Positions 9,720 to 18,813 are shown, counted from the first letter of the stretch. The stretch is 64,000 nucleotides of DNA from Candidatus Caldilinea saccharophila (GCA_016710365.1 JADJVW010000011.1:96377-160376), one strand, 5' to 3'. Made by a program: numbers and translations. The notes: generated by a model from the letters alone, not told the origin.

Positions 9720-10178
9720 TCATGCGTCCGGCAACTCGTCCCATTCGGCAAGCAGCCAGGCGCCGACCGCCAGATAGACGGTGCGACCTTGCGCGGCTGC
9801 GATGACCAGGACCAATCCGTCATCCTCGTCCACCGCCACATCGCCGAGTTGGGCGCGCCCTGTAACGAACGCGGTAAGCTTGGCGCCGGTTTGCTCCAAT
9901 CCCTGCCAGGCATCGTCGCCAGGGTCGTCAAAACAGGCTACGCCATACATTTCGAAGTAGACGCCATCTTCCAGGTAAAGGTCGAGATCAAATGTGGTTG
10001 GTTGCTCTGTCTCACCGGTGTGCTCGGCCAGCGCGTCGGCCAGCGAATCTTCCCATAGGGCAACGTGCACGATGCGCTCGCCGATCAAGGCCGCCAATTC
10101 ATCGTAGGTCTCGTCATCGACGCTCGTCAGCAAAGGCAGCTCTTTATCCGCTTGCGTCCCTTTCGTCGTTTTCGTCAC
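9720..10178 (-). CDS. acidic conserved hypothetical protein
   Basis: A 152-residue soluble, strongly acidic protein (many Asp/Glu, for example DDETYDELAALIGE). It has alternating strands and helices and a WLLAEWDELPDA tail. No family was recognised. It lies 3 bases downstream of the M23-type peptidase gene end (10182) on the same strand, so the two are probably co-transcribed. The consistent third-base GC bias supports coding. Confidence 0.65.
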   Translation of the reverse strand: MTKTTKGTQADKELPLLTSVDDETYDELAALIGERIVHVALWEDSLADALAEHTGETEQPTTFDLDLYLEDGVYFEMYGVACFDDPGDDAWQGLEQTGAKLTAFVTGRAQLGDVAVDEDDGLVLVIAAAQGRTVYLAVGAWLLAEWDELPDA

Positions 10179-10181
10179 GGG

Positions 10182-11183
10182 TCACTCCTGCGTGTCAGGC
10201 GCAATCACGATCATGCGCGAAGGAATTGTCATCAATTGCTCAAACCATTGACCGCCGGCCTCGAAATGACTGAAGCGCATGGGCAGCCCTTGATCGATAA
10301 ATGGATTCGGCCCCTCGGCGAGGTGGAAATGGAGATGCGGCCCTGGCGACATGCCGCTGTTGCCCACGCGTCCAAGCAGCGCGCCGCGGCGGATCACCTG
10401 GCCCGCGTTGACCGCCAGGCTGGCTTGTTGCAGCGCGCCGTAGAAGCTGAATTCACCGTTGCCGTGGCTGAGGGCAATGGCATTGCCGAGCAGACGTCGC
10501 GGGTCGCCCTGAAACATGCGCGGGTCGGGCGGCGCGCCTGGCGCCAGGTCGGGCATGTCGTACATGACCGCAGCGATCTTGCCGCCCGCGGTGGCATAGA
10601 CCGGCTGGCCCCAACTGTAATGCTCCTCCACCGTCATGCCATTGCCGCGGAAGAAGCGGTTGTCGGGGCCTAGCCGCACGAAATCTGTGGCGTAAGTCTG
10701 GCTGAAAACCTCTTGCTTGTGGCGGTCGCTCCAATCCGCACCCTGAATCGCCCACCATGCCCCCCGCAATGGAAAGTGCAGGTCAGTCTTCTGCGTGTGA
10801 AAGCGCACGGGAATCTGGATAGAAGGCTGGGCGTCGGTTGCGCGCCCTTCCGCGCGTGCGATCACGGTGACTTCCAGATGCGTCAATAGTTCGTAGCCCG
10901 GCGTCATGAAATGCAGCCCACGCAGGGCGATGCCGGAGCCGGGTGCGATGCTCAGGTCGGGCGCGCCGAGATGCTGGGCCAGCGCGCGCGCGGGCCAGCG
11001 CTGCTCGAAGAGCAGTTGATGGTCGTTGTAGCCCTGAAACACCACGCCGCGCAGTTCGAGGGCCCGGTCGGTGGCGGTGATGCCCAAGTCGAACGCAACC
11101 TCTTGCAACGGCTGCAACGTGGGGAATGGCATTTCTTCGTACCTGGCCGCAATCGCGGTCGGCGGCCGGCTTTCCACAATCAT
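10182..11183 (-). CDS. M23/LytM-type peptidase domain protein
   Basis: A 333-residue protein. The C-terminal half has the M23 fold: RHKQEVFSQTYATDF (about 175-189) supplies the first metal His and Asp, YSWGQPVYATAGGKI (about 210-224) is the typical 'G-PV-A---G-V' strand, and GPHLHFHLAEG (about 297-307) holds the H-x-H metal/catalytic pair. The N-terminal 150 residues form a beta-rich domain of unknown type. No signal peptide is seen at the called start, which is odd for a cell-wall hydrolase; it may act on another substrate. It is followed within 4 bases by an acidic hypothetical gene. Confidence 0.75.
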   Translation of the reverse strand: MIVESRPPTAIAARYEEMPFPTLQPLQEVAFDLGITATDRALELRGVVFQGYNDHQLLFEQRWPARALAQHLGAPDLSIAPGSGIALRGLHFMTPGYELLTHLEVTVIARAEGRATDAQPSIQIPVRFHTQKTDLHFPLRGAWWAIQGADWSDRHKQEVFSQTYATDFVRLGPDNRFFRGNGMTVEEHYSWGQPVYATAGGKIAAVMYDMPDLAPGAPPDPRMFQGDPRRLLGNAIALSHGNGEFSFYGALQQASLAVNAGQVIRRGALLGRVGNSGMSPGPHLHFHLAEGPNPFIDQGLPMRFSHFEAGGQWFEQLMTIPSRMIVIAPDTQE

Positions 11184-11213
11184 CGTGTTCTCCTCACTCG
11201 CCTTCTCTCTTCC

Positions 11214-12296
11214 TTACCGTCCCTGACGGATCTGATGGCTGAGCAAAGTCTGCCCAGCAAGAAACGCCAACATCCAGTCGCGCTGGGCAGCGCGTTCGTG
11301 GCGTCGCGCCGGGTGTTCGGCATCAATTATATTGTCGATCACAGCCAGCACTTCCAGCGCTTCCGCCGGGCTAAGCCGATAGTACCGCTCTTCGGTTTCG
11401 AGGCTGTCGGTGCGCTCCCAGCGGTCGATCCAATCGTTGAGGTAGCAGGTGTAGCACGTCCGGCAGCGCCAGATGCTGAACGTCTGCTTGTCGCCCTCTG
11501 GCGTTGCCACCGCCAGCGCGCCCAGGTTGGCGATGCGTCCCTGGCAGGCGAAGCACGGCGTAGTGCCCGCGCCCACGCCGCTGCGCTCGACAATGCGATC
11601 CTCCCACAGGGGCGACGGCGCGGCGGCAGGCGCCGGTGTAGCGCGCAGCCAGCGGCGCAACTGGCCCAGCAGCGTCCAGCGCTCGTTGGTTTCTTGCTCC
11701 GCGCGTTTGCGCATGGGGGCGGGCGTTTGGCGCGCGGCAGCTTCGTCTGCGTGCAGCGCGTCTGCGTGCAGCGCATCCGCGGCAGGCGCGAGCGGCTCTT
11801 GCACGGCGAGACGCCAGTGGGCGCAAGCCATGGCCAACACGGACTGCGCGGTCAGCGTCGAAGGCGCGGTATGCATGACATCCCCCTGCCAGCGACAGTG
11901 GCCCAGGCGCAAGTCGTCGCTGGTGCGCGAGGGAGCAGGCTGCCAATGTGCACAGACGCCGCAGGTGACGAGTCGCCAGCCCGCGCGCGCCAGCGCCTCC
12001 GTAAGCGCCGGCAACAGATCTGCCGGGTCAGGCACGACAATCCTTTCGAGGGGCATTGCCTGTGCGTGCGGCTCGTCCGACGCGCCCGCGGGCAGTTCAT
12101 CGCGCTCTTCTAATTCAACAACGCAGGCGCGGGGATCTGCATACCACAGGATGCGCGCCCAGCGCCCTTCCCCTGGACGCGCGAGGACTGGCGCGTCCAG
12201 GCGCGCCAGTCGCACGCGCTGAAAGACCATCGTGCGCGTGCCGGGAAAGACGCCGGACATAGTATTCAGGTTGAAAGGCTGGAAAGTCTTGCGCAT
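11214..12296 (-). CDS. hypothetical protein with Cys-pair zinc-ribbon-like motifs
   Basis: A 360-residue protein; I prefer ATG at 12296 (MRKTFQPF) over the upstream in-frame start at 12437, which would overlap the lipoprotein gene. Two cysteine clusters are visible: GVCAHW about residue 115 with a later GHC, and CFACQGRI near 265 followed by CRTCYTCYLNDW near 295. These could bind zinc. A linker of Ala/Pro contains a short tandem repeat (ADALHADALHADE). The gene starts 32 bases after the sugar-binding lipoprotein. Function not recognised. Confidence 0.6.
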   Translation of the reverse strand: MRKTFQPFNLNTMSGVFPGTRTMVFQRVRLARLDAPVLARPGEGRWARILWYADPRACVVELEERDELPAGASDEPHAQAMPLERIVVPDPADLLPALTEALARAGWRLVTCGVCAHWQPAPSRTSDDLRLGHCRWQGDVMHTAPSTLTAQSVLAMACAHWRLAVQEPLAPAADALHADALHADEAAARQTPAPMRKRAEQETNERWTLLGQLRRWLRATPAPAAAPSPLWEDRIVERSGVGAGTTPCFACQGRIANLGALAVATPEGDKQTFSIWRCRTCYTCYLNDWIDRWERTDSLETEERYYRLSPAEALEVLAVIDNIIDAEHPARRHERAAQRDWMLAFLAGQTLLSHQIRQGR

Positions 12297-12328
12297 CAGG
12301 CTTGGCGCCGGTTGGACGGCGCGCTTCG

Positions 12329-13678
12329 TTATCTGCTGTTGGCGTCGTTGATCAAAGCGGCCGTCTCGATCACGGTGGCAGCCGGATCCGCGTCGCCATC
12401 CACTACCTTGACGAACATATCGCCGCCATATCCCCACGCTTGCGACATCTCCGCCAATGCCGGCATTGGCTGCGCCTCAAGCGCCTGTTGAGCAAAACCC
12501 TGCAGCAATGGATCGCCGCCTAGCGCGGTGTTGCGTGCGGCCGGCAGCCGCTTGCCCAGGCTGGCGATCCGTGCGCCGCTCTCCGCGGTCGTCATGAAGC
12601 GTGCAAACGAGAGGGCGATCTGCTGCTGGGCCGTCGCTAGGCGCGGGTTCATCAGCACGCCGTCGGCGCTCAGCCAGGGTTGCGTCGGGCCGGCAGGCCC
12701 GGCCGGCAAGGGCGTTACCGCCAGATTCTCACCCAACGCCCCGCGCAACTCCTCGATGGCCCATGGTCCATCCACCCAATAGGCGAATTCACCTTTCTTG
12801 AAGCGGTCGAGCAACATGCCGTAATCCGGGTCGACATAGCTGCCCGGCGTCTGGCTCAGCGTGCGCAGCCAGCTCAGATAGCCCGCGGCATCGCCCCCTT
12901 GATCGACCACAGCGACGCCATTGTCGTCGAAGAGGCGGGCGCCATAGGCAGGCAACCCCCACGCCAGATGATAGAGGTTGTTGTACAGGCCGATCCCCAG
13001 GGTGGGCGATTGCTGCGCCTGCGCCAGCCAGCCATCCAGCGTGGCGGGCAGCGCCGCGGGGTCGGCCAACGCGCGATTGACAAAGACGCTGACCAGTTCG
13101 TAGTTGGTGGGCAGCCCGTACAACCGTCCCTGCCAGGCGAAATTACCCAGCGCGGCCGGCCAGTAGGATGCCTGCTCTTCCACCGAGATCAGGTCGTCGA
13201 GCGGCTGGAGCACACCGGCGTTTGCCAGGTCGCCCAGCCACCAGTTTGGCGCCAGCACCAGGTCGGGGCCACTGCCGCCCGCGACTGCATCCGCATAGGC
13301 TTGGGGCAGATCGGAATAGGTGATGAACAGAGTGTCCACTGTGACGCCGGGCTGCGCCTGCTGGTATGCTTCCAGGATGGCGGCCAACGCATCGCCGTCG
13401 CCTTCCGCCCAACTATGCCAGACGACGATGCGGCCGGCGAGTGGGGTTGGCGTCGGTGTGGCGGTGGGCAGAACGCTTTGGCGTGGCGCGTCACCAGGGG
13501 CTGGCGTCGCTTCACCGGCCGCGACCGAGGCGGCGCCGGCCCCCGCGGGTTCGTCGGTCGCGGGGGGCGCATCCTCACAGGCCGCCAGCAGTGCGAGCAA
13601 AACAATGAGCAGCCCGGCCAGGGCCACTGCACGGCGCCATCCTGCACGGCGCAATAATAAGGAAAATGAATGCCTCAT
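12329..13678 (-). CDS. sugar ABC transporter solute-binding lipoprotein
   Basis: The protein from ATG 13678 has a lipoprotein signal: Arg-rich start, hydrophobic core and lipobox LLAAC near residue 34. A Thr/Pro/Ala linker and a family-1 extracellular solute-binding fold follow (GRIVVWHSWAEGDGDAL, then GSGPDLVLAPNWWLGDLANAG, YGLPTNYELVSVFVNRAL, GEFAYWVDGPWAIEEL). This is the maltose/oligosaccharide-binding type. No permease or ATPase gene lies beside it. The frame is continuous with aroQ upstream, with no stop between them (see that entry). ATGA at 13675-13678 on the minus strand suggests natural translational coupling in a different frame. Confidence 0.85.
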   Translation of the reverse strand: MRHSFSLLLRRAGWRRAVALAGLLIVLLALLAACEDAPPATDEPAGAGAASVAAGEATPAPGDAPRQSVLPTATPTPTPLAGRIVVWHSWAEGDGDALAAILEAYQQAQPGVTVDTLFITYSDLPQAYADAVAGGSGPDLVLAPNWWLGDLANAGVLQPLDDLISVEEQASYWPAALGNFAWQGRLYGLPTNYELVSVFVNRALADPAALPATLDGWLAQAQQSPTLGIGLYNNLYHLAWGLPAYGARLFDDNGVAVVDQGGDAAGYLSWLRTLSQTPGSYVDPDYGMLLDRFKKGEFAYWVDGPWAIEELRGALGENLAVTPLPAGPAGPTQPWLSADGVLMNPRLATAQQQIALSFARFMTTAESGARIASLGKRLPAARNTALGGDPLLQGFAQQALEAQPMPALAEMSQAWGYGGDMFVKVVDGDADPAATVIETAALINDANSR

Positions 13679-14110
13679 GACTGATCCTGTAAATGGTCGA
13701 GCAGCGCGCAGCCCGAGCAGATAGCTGCGCCAGCCAAAGCCGCAAATCTGCCCCACGCACACCGGGGCAATGACGGACTTGTGGCGAAACTCCTCGCGGG
13801 CGTGGATGTTGCTCAGATGGACTTCGACGGCAGGCAGCTTGACCGCGGCGATGGCGTCGCGCAAAGCATAGGAATAGTGGGTGAACGCACCCGGATTGAT
13901 GAGCAAGCCCTGCGCCCACGTGCGCGCCTCCTGGATGTAGTCGATCAGCGCGCCTTCGTGATTGCTTTGAAAGGGGCGCACTTCATGGCCGGGAGCCGCG
14001 GCCGCCACGCGCGCGCCGATGTCAGCGATCGTCACCGACCCATAAATGTGGGTCTCACGCGTCCCCAAGAGGTTTAGATTCGGCCCGTGCAGCAATGCGA
14101 TTTTCGCCAT
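13679..14110 (-). CDS. aroQ: type II 3-dehydroquinate dehydratase, reads through into the downstream lipoprotein
   Basis: This 144-residue segment has every AroQ II landmark: HGPNLNLLGTRE at 8-19, catalytic Tyr23 in HIYG, QSNHEGALID 48-57, NPGAFTHYS 72-80 and HLSNIHAREEFRHKS 98-112. It converts 3-dehydroquinate to 3-dehydroshikimate, next to aroKB in the same pathway. The usual family length is about 145 residues, yet no stop occurs; the frame continues into the lipoprotein signal peptide. One base upstream, another frame would end in TGA overlapping the lipoprotein ATG, so a one-base error near 13690 or a genuine read-through fusion are both possible. Confidence 0.9.
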
Positions 14111-14113
14111 TAG

Positions 14114-14184
14114 TTTTGTTCACCGTGTCTTTGTTCACCGTGTATCTATTATCTATTTATACGGTGTCTTTGTTCACCGTTTGC
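14114..14184. repeat. short imperfect repeats of TTTGTTCACCGTGT
   Basis: Three copies of the core TTTGTTCACCGT occur at about 14116, 14131 and 14169 in the 89-base space between aroQ and aroKB. An AT-rich stretch separates the second and third copies. It is too short and irregular for a CRISPR array. The copies could be a binding-site cluster for the aroQ promoter region, but no protein can be suggested. Confidence 0.5.
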
Positions 14185-14199
14185 CAGTATATCATGGGT

Positions 14200-15807
14200 T
14201 CAACCCAGCACCGACTGGATCGCCTGACGCACCACCGCGTCGCCAGGGTCATCGATCATTACGACCTCGCCTAGCGCCTGGGGAATGATAAAGCGCAGCT
14301 TTTTGCCGAGGCGCTTCTTGTCCTGCGCCATCGCGGCGTGAATCTCCTCGACGCCATAGCCGGCAACGCTCACCGGCAGCCCCAGCCGCGTCAGCAACGT
14401 GTGGATGCGCGCGGCCAGCGCCGCATCACAGCGCCCGAGCGCGACCGCCATGTTGGCCGCGGCGACCATGCCCACAGCCACCGCTTCGCCGTGGCGCATC
14501 CGATAGTGGCTGACCTGTTCGATGGCGTGACCAAAGGTGTGCCCCAGGTTGAGCGTGGCGCGCACGCCCTGTTCGTAGGGGTCGGTCTCCACCACGCGCA
14601 CCTTGACGCGCACCGCGTCGACTACCAGTTGCAACAAATTGGCAGGGCCTTCTTCTTCCAGTTGTGTGAAGAGTTGCGGCGCGCCGATGATGCCATGTTT
14701 GACGACTTCGGCCAGCCCGGAGCGGAATTCGTCCGACGGCAGGGTGGCAAACACGGCCACGTCCATCAGCACCGCGGCCGGCTGCTTGAACGCGCCGACC
14801 AGATTCTTGCCTTGCGGCAGATCGACGCCCGTCTTGCCGCCGACTGAAGCGTCCACCATCGCGAGCAGCGAGGTTGGCGCCTGTACAAACGGCACCCCAC
14901 GCAAGTAGCTGGCCGCGGCAAAACCGGCCATATCGCCGATGACGCCGCCGCCGACCGCCATCACCAGTCCCTGACGATCCAGCCCCGCCGCGATGAACTG
15001 ATCGTAAAGCAGCGCCACACTCTCCAGGGTTTTGTGTTCCTCGCCTTCCGGCGCCAGGCAGATCACCGGCGCAAAACCCGCCGCGGCCAGGCTGGCCGCG
15101 ATCGTTTCCGCGTGGGGGCGAACCATGTCGTTGGTCACCAGCGCGACGAGGCTGGGGCGCAGCCCGCGGTTGACGAGCAATTGCCCCGCATCAGCAAGGA
15201 TGCCGTTGCCCAGGAGCAGATCGTAGTCACCGGCCGGCGAATACACGGAAATGCGATGCAGCCCGCGCGCTTCCTGGTCGCCCGCGGCCGCCTCGATCAC
15301 CTGATCCGCGACCTCTTCGCCGGTCAGGTTTGTCGTATCGATCTGATAGGCGATCGCGCCGTACGCCATGCGCCGTTGCTGCAAGAGCGTGTGCACGCGC
15401 TGCCGGCGCTCCTCTGCTTCGCCGGGCAGCAAGGGGCGGTCAGTCGCCGCCGCCAGCCGCGCCAGGATCACCGGCTCGGCCGCGTGAAGACACAGGACAA
15501 CACCGCTTGCTTCCAGCGCGGCTTTGCTCTGGGCATTCACAAGCGCGCCGCCCCCCGTGCTGATGACCAGGCCGCGCTCGTCAGCGAGTTCCTGGCACAG
15601 GCGCGCCTCCGCCACACGAAACGCTTCCTCGCCCTCTTCGGCAAAGATCGCCGGGATCTCTTTGCCAAAGCGTGCGACGAGCACGTCGTCCATGTCCACA
15701 AATCGCCGGTTGAGGCGCGCCGCCAGCAGCCGGCCTACGGTGCTCTTGCCGACGCCCATGAAGCCAGTGAGGATAAGATTGCGATCTGAAAGTTGATGTA
15801 CGCTCAT
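14200..15807 (-). CDS. aroKB: bifunctional shikimate kinase / 3-dehydroquinate synthase
   Basis: A 535-residue fusion. Residues about 8-170 are AroK: P-loop GFMGVGKST at 15-23, FVDMDD near 36, GGG near 86, and the lid Arg in RPLLPG. Residues about 180-535 are AroB: NDMVRPH, PEGEEHKTLE, GGGVIGDMAGFAAASYLRG with the NAD site, PTSLLAMVDASVGGKTGVDLPQGKNLVGAF, and the metal-binding Glu/His set (AEVVKHGII, NLGHTFGHAIE, HGEAVAVGM). It supplies two steps of chorismate synthesis. With aroQ upstream it forms a minus-strand aromatic-acid cluster. Both halves look complete. Confidence 0.95.
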   Translation of the reverse strand: MSVHQLSDRNLILTGFMGVGKSTVGRLLAARLNRRFVDMDDVLVARFGKEIPAIFAEEGEEAFRVAEARLCQELADERGLVISTGGGALVNAQSKAALEASGVVLCLHAAEPVILARLAAATDRPLLPGEAEERRQRVHTLLQQRRMAYGAIAYQIDTTNLTGEEVADQVIEAAAGDQEARGLHRISVYSPAGDYDLLLGNGILADAGQLLVNRGLRPSLVALVTNDMVRPHAETIAASLAAAGFAPVICLAPEGEEHKTLESVALLYDQFIAAGLDRQGLVMAVGGGVIGDMAGFAAASYLRGVPFVQAPTSLLAMVDASVGGKTGVDLPQGKNLVGAFKQPAAVLMDVAVFATLPSDEFRSGLAEVVKHGIIGAPQLFTQLEEEGPANLLQLVVDAVRVKVRVVETDPYEQGVRATLNLGHTFGHAIEQVSHYRMRHGEAVAVGMVAAANMAVALGRCDAALAARIHTLLTRLGLPVSVAGYGVEEIHAAMAQDKKRLGKKLRFIIPQALGEVVMIDDPGDAVVRQAIQSVLG

Positions 15808-16149
15808 TGTTCCATTCGTTTGCGATTGGCAACGCTACAGCTTGGTGCAAATAATGAAAAAGGGTGCGATAGCGAGTGAAGAAGCGCAATGAAAAGCTTC
15901 TGTCGCTAACGAACCCCTTACCCGATCAAGAAAAGCCAGTTTCATCCGGCGCCGCGCCCACCCGGCGCGAATTGTCCGGCTGGGAAGAGCTGTGGCGCGG
16001 TCGAAAGCATGGTGCGGTATGCCCGCCCCGCCAGAAGCAGGGCGACATGGCGTCCGACAGAGAAGCTCTCGGCAGCCATTGTACACTGTGGGGGGCGGGC
16101 ATGACAATGCGGCAGTGCGTCTGCAACATTCCTAAATGGAGATGCTTGC

Positions 16150-16178
16150 TTGGCGTTGTAGAAGCAAAATAGTATACT
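16150..16178 (+). promoter_or_regulatory. sigma70-type promoter for the alpha/beta hydrolase
   Basis: TTGGCG (16150-16155) and TATACT (16173-16178) are spaced by exactly 17 bases. The ATG at 16188 lies only 10 bases past the -10, so the mRNA would be leaderless or nearly so. The rest of the 15808-16149 gap shows no gene. Confidence 0.6.
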
Positions 16179-16187
16179 CGCTTGATT

Positions 16188-17225
16188 ATGATCAACCATC
16201 GCACACCGCGCACACCATTTCGCCCGAACCCGCTGGTGCGGGCGGGCAGCGTCCAGACCGTGTTGGCCATGGTGCGGCCCAAAGGGATCGACGTCACGAC
16301 GGACGAGCAACCCGTTTTGCTCGACGCCGGCTACGATTACACCGGCGCCGCGCCAGACCAGCCGGTGCGCCTGCTCGGCTACTACAACGCCAGCCGCGTG
16401 CCGCAGGTTCGACGTGGGTTAGTGATGATCCTGCATGGCTGGGAAGGGTGCAGCCATTCCAACTACAATGTCATCCTGACCCAACATTTGGTGGAGCAAG
16501 GCTTTGCTACGTTCCGGCTCAACCTGCGCGACCACGGGCCAGGGCTGCATGTAAACCCGCACGCGCTCAATAAAGGGGTCTTTCGCGCCACGCTGATCGA
16601 GGAGGCGGCGACTGCCACGGCGCAGGTCGCCAAACTTGCCGGCGACGCGCCTTTCTACATTCTCGGCGCGTCGATGGGGGGCAACTTTGCGCTGCGGCTG
16701 GCGAAATGGCACAGCGAACGCCTGCCGTTTCACAACCTGCGCAAAGTGGTGGCCGTCTGTCCGGCGATCAACCCGGCGCGCGCCACCGACGCGCTCGACC
16801 GCAACCGCGGCACGCGGCGTTATTTTCGCCAGCGCTGGCTGCGTTCGCTGCGCGCCAAGCGGCTCCTCGATCCTGCCCTACCCGATCTCGGCGAGTTGGA
16901 GCATATTCCCCTCGTGCGCGACATGACCGACTGGTTTATCCGGCAACCGTCGGCGGCGAGTTTGCGGCACTTTCGCAACGCTGACGAATATTTTGCCGCG
17001 TACGCTGTGCTGGGCGATGCGCTGGCCCATCTCACCGTGCGCACCACGATCGTTACCGCTAAAAACGACCCCGTGATCCCGGTGGTCGATTTCTACGCGC
17101 TGGCCCCTCACCCCTTGCTTGACATTCAGATTCACTCCACGGGCGGCCATTGCGGCTTTATCGACGCGCCGCCCGTGCGCCACCACATGGCCGATGTGAT
17201 CCTGCCGGAGTTGTTGAGCGATTGA
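16188..17225 (+). CDS. alpha/beta hydrolase, YheT/COG0429-like
   Basis: A 345-residue alpha/beta hydrolase. Seen: oxyanion-hole HGWEG after VMILHGW (about 82-88), LRDHGPG (about 114-120), nucleophile elbow GASMGGNFAL (about 160-169), acid NDPVIP (about 290) and catalytic His in STGGHCGF (about 317-324). The start NPLVRAGSVQTVLA is typical of the YheT group, esterases of poorly known substrate. ATG 16188 is chosen over TTG 16182 because the -10 box ends at 16178. It is followed by the broken pcm gene. Confidence 0.85.
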   Translation: MINHRTPRTPFRPNPLVRAGSVQTVLAMVRPKGIDVTTDEQPVLLDAGYDYTGAAPDQPVRLLGYYNASRVPQVRRGLVMILHGWEGCSHSNYNVILTQHLVEQGFATFRLNLRDHGPGLHVNPHALNKGVFRATLIEEAATATAQVAKLAGDAPFYILGASMGGNFALRLAKWHSERLPFHNLRKVVAVCPAINPARATDALDRNRGTRRYFRQRWLRSLRAKRLLDPALPDLGELEHIPLVRDMTDWFIRQPSAASLRHFRNADEYFAAYAVLGDALAHLTVRTTIVTAKNDPVIPVVDFYALAPHPLLDIQIHSTGGHCGFIDAPPVRHHMADVILPELLSD

Positions 17226-17285
17226 CGAAGCGCAGCAAGTCGATGTCCTTTTTCGGTGGGTGCATCGATGGTACAATCGCTGGGA

Positions 17286-17958
17286 TGTGGCAGAAAATGC
17301 GCGGATGGATGAACATGACCGACCAGGCAAAGCTGTTTCCGTGGGCCGACCAATGGCCCGAGATTGTCGATCCTCGTGTGCGGGCTGCGTTCGCAGTCGT
17401 GCCGCCGCGCCTTTATCGAAGAACATCTGGCGCGTTTTGCCGAGCAGGACGCACCGTTGCCGATCGGAGAGGGGACAGACGATCAGCCAGCCGTTTGTCG
17501 TGGCGCTGATGGTGCAGGCGTTACATTTGCAGCCTGGCGACAAGGTGCTGGAGGATCGGCGTCGGCTCTGGCTTTCAGACCGCCCTTCTGTGCGAACTGA
17601 CGGCAATCGAAGGCGGTGGGCGCGGGGCAACGATCTACGGCGTCGAGCGTCATGCCGCGCTGCTCGCGCGCGCCGCGGACGTGCTCGCCAGCCTGGGCTA
17701 TGCGCCGCATCTGCGACCTCGCCTTTCGACGCCATCATTGCTTCGGCGGTGGCGCCGCATGTGCCACGCCCGCTGTGGGAGCAACTTGGTGAAGGCGGAC
17801 GCATGATCCTGCCGCTTGGTCAGCATGAGGACGACCAACAATTATGGCTTGTGCGCAAGCTGGACGGCCAGATGCGCGTCGAGAAGTTGGGCGGCGTGCG
17901 CTTTGTACCGCTGATTTCCCCCTTATTTGACGATCCTGAACAGTGGGCGGAGGAATAA
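17286..17958 (+). pseudogene. pcm: protein-L-isoaspartate O-methyltransferase, several frameshifts and an internal deletion
   Basis: Segments in all three frames join into one PCMT: KLFPWADQWPEIVDPRVRAAF, FIEEHLARFAEQDAPLPIGEG, TISQPFVVALMVQALHLQPGDKVLE, IYGVERHAALLARAADVLASLGYAPHL, then PFDAIIASAVAPHVPRPLWEQLGEGGRMILPLG to the stop. Shifts fall near 17400, 17475, 17555, 17640 and 17715. About 12-15 residues (the 'GDGTLG' loop before FDAI) are absent near 17715, which simple base-calling error does not explain as easily. The enzyme would repair isoaspartyl residues in aged proteins. Either a decaying gene or a badly assembled patch. Confidence 0.75.
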
Positions 17959-17961
17959 ACG

Positions 17962-18813
17962 ATGCATGTGTTGTTGGTTGGCGATGGCCAACTGGGAAGT
18001 GCGCTGCGCAATGTTTTCGAGGCGACCGCACAGCATGAGTTGACGATCTGGCGGCAACCCACCTTCGACATGACGCTGCCGGATACGGCCGACCGCGTCG
18101 CGGACCTGGCGCCGGATGTGGTGATCAACGCCGCGGCGTGGACCAATGTCGATAGCGCCGAGAGCAACCCCGACGCCGCCTATGCCGTCAACGCGTTGGG
18201 GCCAAAGTATCTGGCCGATGGCTGCGAACGCTGCGGCGCGGCGCTGGTGCAAGTCAGCACAAACGAAGTTTTTCCAGGAAGTTCTGGTATTTTTTATCGC
18301 GAATATGACCAGACCTCCGCGGTGGGGACCTATGCGCGCAGCAAGCTGGCCGGCGAGATCGCGGTGACGCGCAGGGCGCGCCGTCTCTATCTCGTGCGCG
18401 TGGCCTGGCTTTTTGGGTCTGGCGGCGCCAACTTTCCCGCCAAGATCATCGACGCCGCCGATCGTCTGGGGGCGCTGCGCGTGGTTGACGATGAATTTGG
18501 CAATCCAACCTACGCCCCGGACGCGGCACGCGCCATCGTTCGGCTGATCGAGACCGGACGCTTTGGCGTCTACCATCTGGTCAATGAGGGCTGGTGCAGC
18601 CGCCACCAATTCGCCCAACAGGTGTTGGCGTGCAGTGGCCGCGAGCAGGTCGCAGTGACGCCGATCTCGCACAAGGAATGGCAACGTGCGACACAGCCGC
18701 CTTTGCACGCGGTGCTGGTCAATCAGGCGGCCGCGGCGCTGGACATCCGGCTGCGCCCCTGGGCCGAAGCCGTCGAGGAGTACTGTCGCCAGGAATCTGT
18801 CCCGGCCCACTAA
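17962..18813 (+). CDS. rfbD: dTDP-4-dehydrorhamnose reductase family protein
   Basis: A 283-residue short-chain reductase. The N-terminal Rossmann motif is GDGQLGSAL (7-15), the NAAAWTNVDSAE motif is at about 55-66, and the catalytic Y-x-x-x-K is YARSK near 124-128. FGNPTYAPDAARAI near 178 is the usual substrate-side motif of RmlD. It would reduce dTDP-4-keto-L-rhamnose in dTDP-rhamnose synthesis. The next gene is a glycosyltransferase of rhamnosyltransferase type, which fits surface-polysaccharide assembly. rmlA, B and C are not in the window. Confidence 0.82.
   Translation: MHVLLVGDGQLGSALRNVFEATAQHELTIWRQPTFDMTLPDTADRVADLAPDVVINAAAWTNVDSAESNPDAAYAVNALGPKYLADGCERCGAALVQVSTNEVFPGSSGIFYREYDQTSAVGTYARSKLAGEIAVTRRARRLYLVRVAWLFGSGGANFPAKIIDAADRLGALRVVDDEFGNPTYAPDAARAIVRLIETGRFGVYHLVNEGWCSRHQFAQQVLACSGREQVAVTPISHKEWQRATQPPLHAVLVNQAAAALDIRLRPWAEAVEEYCRQESVPAH

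Noticed and set aside
14114..14184. possible CRISPR array
   Set aside because: The repeat units are 12-17 bases, only three, with unequal spacing and no cas gene.
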